Assembly: GCF_001247745.1 (NCBI RefSeq)
Contig: NZ_LAIR01000002.1
Span: 3,348,001-3,412,000 of the forward strand
Direction of reading: 5' to 3'
Source: Luteipulveratus halotolerans
GTDB lineage: Bacteria; Actinomycetota; Actinomycetes; Actinomycetales; Dermatophilaceae
Length of the DNA stretch: 64,000 nucleotides
Both the position numbers and the translations under genes were made by a program. The notes under the pieces are model-generated. The model made no database searches and was not told the origin of the DNA. It saw nothing but the letters and a program-made list of their open reading frames with translations. This document shows positions 59,526-64,000 of this stretch, in pieces (position 1 is the first letter of the stretch; every line of letters begins with the position of its first letter).

Positions 59526-61175
59526 TCACCGGACGGCGTTTCGCAGGGGCTCGCCGACGGAGGCACGGCGCAGTCGCCACGCGCGTGTCGCCAGGTGGAG
59601 GTTGAGTTGTGCCTCGACGTCGTTGAGGTCGTGGCCCGAGATCTCGGTGATGCGTCTGATTCGGTAGCGCAGTGAGTTGCGGTGGATGGTGAGCGTCGTT
59701 GACGTGTCGGCGTACTTGCCCCCGTGGTCAAGGTAGGCCGCTAGCGTGGGGACGAGCTCGGTGCCGTGGCGACGGTCGTAGCTCAATAGGTCGCCGAGCC
59801 AGTCCCTGATGAGGCGCTCGACTTCCTCAGCGTTGCCGTCGAGGGCGAGCAGCCGGTCTACTCCCAAGTCGGCGTAGGCGATGAAGCCATACGGATTGTG
59901 GGACTGCTGACGAGCCCTGAGTGCTCGTTGGGCTTGCTCATACGCACGTGGGATCTGTTCCGGCGAGTTGGCCGGCTCCCCCTTGGCGATCACACCGTTG
60001 GTGTCGCCGTAGGCGCGCGACAAGTCGTTGAACAAGCGGCCCATGTCGACACCTCTATGGGCGAGGGCGACGACCAGTCCCCGGTTCCGGACGACCAAGC
60101 AGGGCAGTCGCTGACTAGCCATGGCCATCCGGAGGTGATCGACGTCGCGGTCGTGCCCGCGGTGACCCCGCTCGGAGGACCATGCGCACACGATCAGGTC
60201 GTGCGGAACGCCAAGGTCGTGGCCCTGAGCGGATGCCCGGTCCACGGCAACGTCGGCCGGGAGCCCTCCAAGAAGGTCGTCGAGGAGGTCTCGACTCAGT
60301 CGGTTCTCCAGTTCATTCATCGCTGCGGCCTTAGCCCTCAGCAGCCACAGTGCGACGCCCGCGTACCGCAGAGCGAATGATGCGTCGTCTCGGTCTTTGT
60401 CCGGTGGCACCTCCAGTTCGATCGTGCCGAGTTCGGGGCGTCCGCCGATGACCTCCGCGAGCGAGGTTCGCTCGAGGACCGGTTGGTACCGGCCGGCAAC
60501 CGTGATCCGGGTCGTCTCGTGCCCGAATCTGTCCCGCAGCACGACAGCGGAGCCAGTGAGCCGGCTGAGTGAGGTGGCCACGTCGAGCTCAGTCCCGGTC
60601 GTGGATAGTCGGGCGAACTCCTCAAGCACCCCCTCACGGTGCTGCAGCGCCGCGACGGTGCGCGCCATCTCGTTATTGGCTGCATCGAGTTCGTGGGCGC
60701 GTCGGCGGTGGCGCTCGTGCACCTGCGCGTCCGCGAGCGCCGTCCCAAGGAGATCGCCCAACCGTTCGATGACGAACAGTTGTTCGGGGTCGGGCCGGGC
60801 GGAGCTGCGAAGGACCAGTTGGCCCGGGGCGCCGTTCAAGACCACCACAGCCGTCGTCGACGTCCAGGAGTCGCCGTTGTCCTGCACGAATACCCGTTCA
60901 CCGGTTGAGGGGCTCGGTTCCGCCGGCTTCGTTGGCTCCCCGGGGGGCAGGGTGATCCACTCCCGGTCCCGCTGGAAGGTGACGTGAACCAACTGGCAGC
61001 CGGTCACCGACTCGACCTCACGCTTCAGGACGTTGCTGACCTCGTCCACGTCGTGACGTTGCATCATCTCCATGGACATCACCAGCAGCCCATCGAGGCC
61101 GGTGAGGGCACGCCGCAGATCCAGCTCTCCGGTTGGCACAACGGTTCCGGTTGTGGCGGGCTCGTAGACGGTCAT
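59526..61175 (-). CDS. PucR-family transcriptional regulator
   Basis: A 549-aa regulator. Residues 30-190 form a GAF-like sensor (LRRALTGLDGLLVMSMEMMQRHDVDEV, RVFVQDNG). The middle is the GGDEF-like PucR linker. The C-terminus has the PucR_HTH_2 / CdaR HTH (YDRRHGTELVPTLAAYLDHGG, STTLTIHRNSLRYRIRRITEISGHDL, NLHLATRAWRL). Such regulators often activate an adjacent catabolic operon. It diverges from the adh-pfpI-abm operon with a 327-bp gap, so that operon is the likely target. Start ATG 61175; GGGATC lies upstream. Confidence 0.9.
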   Translation of the reverse strand: MTVYEPATTGTVVPTGELDLRRALTGLDGLLVMSMEMMQRHDVDEVSNVLKREVESVTGCQLVHVTFQRDREWITLPPGEPTKPAEPSPSTGERVFVQDNGDSWTSTTAVVVLNGAPGQLVLRSSARPDPEQLFVIERLGDLLGTALADAQVHERHRRRAHELDAANNEMARTVAALQHREGVLEEFARLSTTGTELDVATSLSRLTGSAVVLRDRFGHETTRITVAGRYQPVLERTSLAEVIGGRPELGTIELEVPPDKDRDDASFALRYAGVALWLLRAKAAAMNELENRLSRDLLDDLLGGLPADVAVDRASAQGHDLGVPHDLIVCAWSSERGHRGHDRDVDHLRMAMASQRLPCLVVRNRGLVVALAHRGVDMGRLFNDLSRAYGDTNGVIAKGEPANSPEQIPRAYEQAQRALRARQQSHNPYGFIAYADLGVDRLLALDGNAEEVERLIRDWLGDLLSYDRRHGTELVPTLAAYLDHGGKYADTSTTLTIHRNSLRYRIRRITEISGHDLNDVEAQLNLHLATRAWRLRRASVGEPLRNAVR

Positions 61176-61502
61176 CTCTTGATCCCTGGCCGGCCCGCCC
61201 GGGATCCCCCTGTGCCGTAGGGACCCCACAGGTCGTCGCGCTGAGCGGCGACGCCTCGGTACATGCAGCACGGATGTATCCCGGGATCCAGTCCGAGTCC
61301 GTGAGAGCTCATCGGTCCTCATCAACTCGGGGGCAGCGTCGCGCTCACCGTACCCCTTGCCCAGCGCACCCACCCGCGGGGAGTTGTGCACTCGAACCAA
61401 ATCATGCCCCGGGACTTTGGCTTGGTGCGCCCATGACTTCTTGGTGGTCGGCGACGAGTGTGGACTGATCGGAGTCACCGACGCAACGATTGGAGATTCG
61501 CC
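61176..61502. other. Divergent promoter region of pucR and the formaldehyde-dehydrogenase operon
   Basis: A 327-bp gap with no plausible gene. It contains a small imperfect hairpin near 61208-61231 (CCTGTG with CACAGG), two CTTGGTG direct repeats at about 61420-61450, and the GGAG at 61491-61494 that serves the ADH gene. These direct repeats are candidate PucR sites; I cannot identify -10/-35 boxes with confidence. Confidence 0.4.
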
Positions 61503-62669
61503 ATGAAGGCTGTCGTCTATCAGGGACCCAAAGATGTCGCGGTCACGGACGTTCCGGACGCCGAGATCGAACGGCCCACCGATGTGCTGGTCAAGGTCAC
61601 AACGACCAACATCTGCGGCTCGGACCTGCACATGTACGAGGGGCGGACCTCCTTCGAGAAGGGCCGGACGTTCGGCCACGAAAACATGGGAGAGGTGGTG
61701 GAGGTCGGCAAGGGAGTAGAGAAGTTCAAGGTGGGCGACCGGGTCGTGCTGCCCTTCAACATCTCGTGCGGGTTCTGCAAGAACTGCGAGCGCGGGCTCA
61801 CGAACTACTGCCTGACGACGCAACCTGACCCGTCGACCGCCGGTGCGGCCTACGGCTTCGCCGAAATGGGCCCGTACGGCGGCGGGCAGGCAGAACTGCT
61901 TCGGGTGCCCTTCGGCGACCACAACGCGCTGCGCCTGGGTGAAGACGCGCAGGACAAGGAGAACGACTACGTCATGCTCTCCGACATCTTCCCCACCGGC
62001 TACCACGCCACCGAGATGGCCGGCGTGATCCCGGGCGACAGCGTCGTGATCGCCGGGGCCGGCCCCGTGGGACTGATGGCCGCCCTGTCCGCGACGATCA
62101 AGGGTGCCGCGAAGGTGATGGTGGTCGATCGCCACCCCGACCGGCTCGCGCTGGCCGAGCAGATCGGAGCGATCGCCATCGACGACTCCAAGGTCGACCC
62201 CGTGCAGGCTGTGCTGGACGAGACCATGGGGCTCGGAGCCGACCGTGGCTGCGAGTGTGTCGGCTACCAGGCCCACGACCCTGAGGGCAACGAAGACCCG
62301 GCTGCCACCTTGAACATGCTCATCAACTCGGTCCGGTTCACCGGCGGGATCGGCACCGTCGGCGTGTTCGTCCCCGAGGACCCGGGGGCCAAGGGCGAAT
62401 TGGCCAAGCAGGGCAAGGTGGCCATCGACTTCGGCACCCACTGGTTCAAGGGACAGACCATGGGCAACGGTCAGTGCCCGGTCAAGAGGTACAACCGCCG
62501 GCTGAGAGACCTCATCGCGGCTGACAAGGCGAAGCCGTCCTGGATCGTCTCCCACGAGATCTCGCTGGATCAGGCTGCCGACGCCTACAGGAACTTCGAC
62601 TCCAGGTCCGAGGGTTGGACCAAGGTCGTCATCAAGCCCGGCATGTCAAACGGAAAGAAGGCCAACTGA
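61503..62669 (+). CDS. Zinc-dependent alcohol dehydrogenase, glutathione-independent formaldehyde dehydrogenase-like
   Basis: A 388-aa MDR enzyme. Catalytic zinc ligands are Cys38 (NICGSD), His59-Glu60 (FGHEN) and the structural zinc Cys89, Cys92, Cys95 and Cys103 (CGFCKNCERGLTNYC). The Rossmann loop is GAGPVGLMA, and the GYHATEMAGV segment plus VGVFVPEDPG insertion match the dismutating formaldehyde dehydrogenase of Pseudomonas putida. It likely oxidises formaldehyde or small aldehydes with bound NAD+. It is the first gene of a three-gene operon (1-bp gap, then ATGA overlap). ATG 61503 has GGAG 8 nt upstream. Confidence 0.92.
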   Translation: MKAVVYQGPKDVAVTDVPDAEIERPTDVLVKVTTTNICGSDLHMYEGRTSFEKGRTFGHENMGEVVEVGKGVEKFKVGDRVVLPFNISCGFCKNCERGLTNYCLTTQPDPSTAGAAYGFAEMGPYGGGQAELLRVPFGDHNALRLGEDAQDKENDYVMLSDIFPTGYHATEMAGVIPGDSVVIAGAGPVGLMAALSATIKGAAKVMVVDRHPDRLALAEQIGAIAIDDSKVDPVQAVLDETMGLGADRGCECVGYQAHDPEGNEDPAATLNMLINSVRFTGGIGTVGVFVPEDPGAKGELAKQGKVAIDFGTHWFKGQTMGNGQCPVKRYNRRLRDLIAADKAKPSWIVSHEISLDQAADAYRNFDSRSEGWTKVVIKPGMSNGKKAN

Positions 62670-62670
62670 T

Positions 62671-63240
62671 ATGGCAGCAGATCTTCAGGGCAAGAGGGTC
62701 GCGATCCTCGCCGCCGACGGCGTCGAACGCGTTGAACTCGAGCAACCCCGCGAAGTACTGGACCGCGCGGGCGCTCAGACCGAGGTCCTCTCGATCCACG
62801 ACGGCGAGATCAAGGCCCGTAAGAACGACTTGGATGAAGCGGGCACGTTCACCGTCGACGGGCTGGTCGCCGACGCCTCGGTGGGCGACTACGACGCCCT
62901 GCTGCTTCCCGGCGGCACGGTTAACCCCGACCAGCTCCGGGTCGACGAGGGCGCCGTTTCCTTCGTCCGCGACTTCGTCGAGAGCGGCAAGCCAGTGGCG
63001 GCGATCTGTCACGGGCCGTGGACGTTGATCGAGGCCGGCGTGGCCGCGGGTCGCACCCTGACGTCGTACCCGAGCATTCGCACCGACCTGCGCAACGCCG
63101 GCGCCGACGTCGTCGACCAGGACGTGGTGATCGACAAGAATCTCATCACCAGCCGCTCGCCGGAGGACCTGCCGGTGTTCTCCGAGGCGATCGTGTCCCA
63201 ACTCGCAGGCACCGCGACAAAGGAAGAGGAGAAGTCATGA
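62671..63240 (+). CDS. DJ-1/PfpI family protein
   Basis: A 189-aa class I glutamine-amidotransferase-like protein of the PfpI group. Nucleophile Cys113 lies in AAICHGPWTLIEAG. Glu22/Glu24 region (VERVELEQP) and GDYDALLLPGGTVNPDQLR are conserved. The group includes peptidases and protein/nucleotide deglycases acting on glyoxal adducts. One base separates it from the upstream dehydrogenase and its stop overlaps the next gene, so the three are coupled. The context of an aldehyde dehydrogenase supports a role in aldehyde damage. Confidence 0.9.
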   Translation: MAADLQGKRVAILAADGVERVELEQPREVLDRAGAQTEVLSIHDGEIKARKNDLDEAGTFTVDGLVADASVGDYDALLLPGGTVNPDQLRVDEGAVSFVRDFVESGKPVAAICHGPWTLIEAGVAAGRTLTSYPSIRTDLRNAGADVVDQDVVIDKNLITSRSPEDLPVFSEAIVSQLAGTATKEEEKS

Positions 63241-63539
63241 GTGTGACCAAGGGATTGCTGGTCAGGTTTGACGCGTTGCCCGGCCAGGAGGACGAGGTGA
63301 AGGAGTTCCTTGACAGCGGTCGTGCGCTTGTCGAGGACGAGCAGGCGACCACCGCGTGGTTCGCGATCCGCCTCGGGCCGACCTCGTTCGGGATCTTCGA
63401 CGTGTTCCCCGACGACGCCGGACGTGACGCCCACCTGTCCGGCCCTGTTGCGGTAGCTCTCGGCGAGCAGACCGGCACGTTGTTCTCCGAACCGACGATC
63501 GAAAAGCTCGACGTACTGGGCTCCAAACTCCCCGCCTGA
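63237..63539 (+). CDS. Small ABM-like (antibiotic biosynthesis monooxygenase-type) protein
   Basis: A 100-aa dimeric alpha/beta-barrel protein. KGLLVRFDALPGQEDEVKEFL and FAIRLGPTSFGIFDVFPDDAGRDAHLSG match the ABM/quinol-monooxygenase pattern, with a His in the last helix (DAHLSGPVA). ABM enzymes oxidise quinols or degrade haem without cofactors; the substrate is unknown. ATG 63237 overlaps the PfpI stop (ATGA), last gene of the operon. Confidence 0.85.
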   Translation: MSVTKGLLVRFDALPGQEDEVKEFLDSGRALVEDEQATTAWFAIRLGPTSFGIFDVFPDDAGRDAHLSGPVAVALGEQTGTLFSEPTIEKLDVLGSKLPA

Positions 63540-63680
63540 CACCACAGACCGGGAGTAGTGGCCCAGACGGGAGGGGTCGCTGCACGCGGTGACTACGGGC
63601 TTACACAGCCCGCTGACGTCGTGGCAGCGGCCCCTTCTCTTGCGGCCTATCGCACATCACCAAACGATTGAGTAACCGCG

Positions 63681-64000
63681 ATGACAGGAACTGACGACGG
63701 CATTGCCACGACGCGCTCACCCGAGGTAGCAGTGATCGGGGGCGGGATCGTCGGTCTGTCGACCGCGTACGCGCTGCGAGAGCAGGGCGTGCCGGTGCGC
63801 TTGTACGAGGCCGGTCTGCCCGGAACGGGTCAGTCCGCAGGCGAGTCGCGGATCTTCCGGCACGCCCACGACGACCCGCGACTCGTCGCTTTCGCGCGCG
63901 AAAGCCGCGGCATATGGGATGAGTGGGCCGAACACTTCGACGTCGAGCTGGTCTCATCAGACGGTGTCGTGGCGCTCGGCGACAGCGCCCTGGCGCGGCT
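63681..64000 (+). CDS. FAD-dependent oxidoreductase (DAO/sarcosine oxidase-like), 3' end outside window
   Basis: Only the N-terminal 106 residues are present. The FAD fold is VAVIGGGIVGLSTAYALREQ followed by VRLYEAG, then the GQSAGESRIFRHAH block of monomeric sarcosine oxidase / N-methyl-tryptophan oxidase (SolA-like). It would oxidise an N-methylated amino acid, releasing formaldehyde and H2O2. That would fit the formaldehyde-dehydrogenase-like operon just upstream, but the rest of the gene is needed. There are 141 bp between them and no clear terminator. Confidence 0.8.
   Translation, partial: MTGTDDGIATTRSPEVAVIGGGIVGLSTAYALREQGVPVRLYEAGLPGTGQSAGESRIFRHAHDDPRLVAFARESRGIWDEWAEHFDVELVSSDGVVALGDSALAR

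Noticed and set aside
61176..62555. In-frame upstream extension of the PucR gene across the ADH gene
   Set aside because: The extension is antisense to a fully conserved dehydrogenase; PucR homology begins near ATG 61175.
1..64000. tRNA, rRNA, insertion sequences, prophage or integrase genes
   Set aside because: I looked for T-arm words, rRNA-like stretches, transposase and integrase motifs and saw none.

Overview
The window is high-GC actinobacterial DNA. Genes are dense and SD-poor, with many GTG starts, ATGA/GTGA stop-start overlaps, a PafE/Bpa-type proteasome activator, an Lrp-bkd cluster and several AbiEi-like proteins. I read it as chromosomal sequence from an Actinomycetota species (Micrococcales- or Propionibacteriales-like). 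No rRNA, tRNA or universal marker gene is present to fix the genus.

Layout. 1-5.9 kb: end of an AbiEi-like gene, an ankyrin protein, then a Lrp regulator divergent from a three-gene branched-chain 2-oxoacid dehydrogenase operon (E1 alpha, E1 beta, E2) and a small DUF4333 lipoprotein. 5.9-7.8 kb: a sigma-70/anti-sigma/membrane fusion whose reading frame is broken by one in-frame TAG. 8.1-13.5 kb: ABC exporter plus two-component system. 13.7-25.1 kb: histidine utilisation in two minus-strand operons, hutH-hutU-NCS1 permease and M20 amidohydrolase-hutF-hutI, with an IclR regulator. 25.1-26.5 kb: an AbiEi/DUF559-like gene bracketed by arrays of a 65-bp hairpin repeat. 26.5-33.8 kb: MobA-like, quinone reductase, GT-C-like membrane protein, and a PadR-controlled ABC exporter with a clear promoter and operator. 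34.1-35.7 kb: bpa and a secreted trypsin. 35.9-39.6 kb: ABC exporter divergent from a two-component system whose response regulator is frameshifted. 39.7-58.1 kb: mostly single housekeeping or stress genes (Nudix, AI-2E, DinB, HIT, flavoprotein, Hsp20 with a MerR/HspR-like gene, sedolisin, acyl-CoA ligase, fructosamine kinase, CDF transporter, UvrA2). 58.3-63.5 kb: a probably acquired block with LtrA, a PucR regulator and an operon of formaldehyde-dehydrogenase-like ADH, DJ-1/PfpI and a small monooxygenase-like protein. A DAO-type oxidoreductase runs off the right edge.

How the genes work together. The hut genes form a route from histidine to N-formylglutamate and probably glutamate. The same 16-bp inverted repeat lies exactly 62.5 bp upstream of the first codon of both hut operons, which points to one regulon under the adjacent IclR protein. 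Three separate ABC exporter modules are each paired with a regulator: two with histidine kinase/response regulator pairs and one with PadR.

Window-wide signals. About 19 genes lack a Shine-Dalgarno sequence but carry a YANNNT hexamer ending 6-7 nt before the start codon, as expected for leaderless mRNAs. Five families of palindromic repeats fill the gaps, and one lies in frame inside the E2 gene. The word GTACG is frequent in every frame up to about 55 kb and becomes rare in the 58-63.5 kb block.
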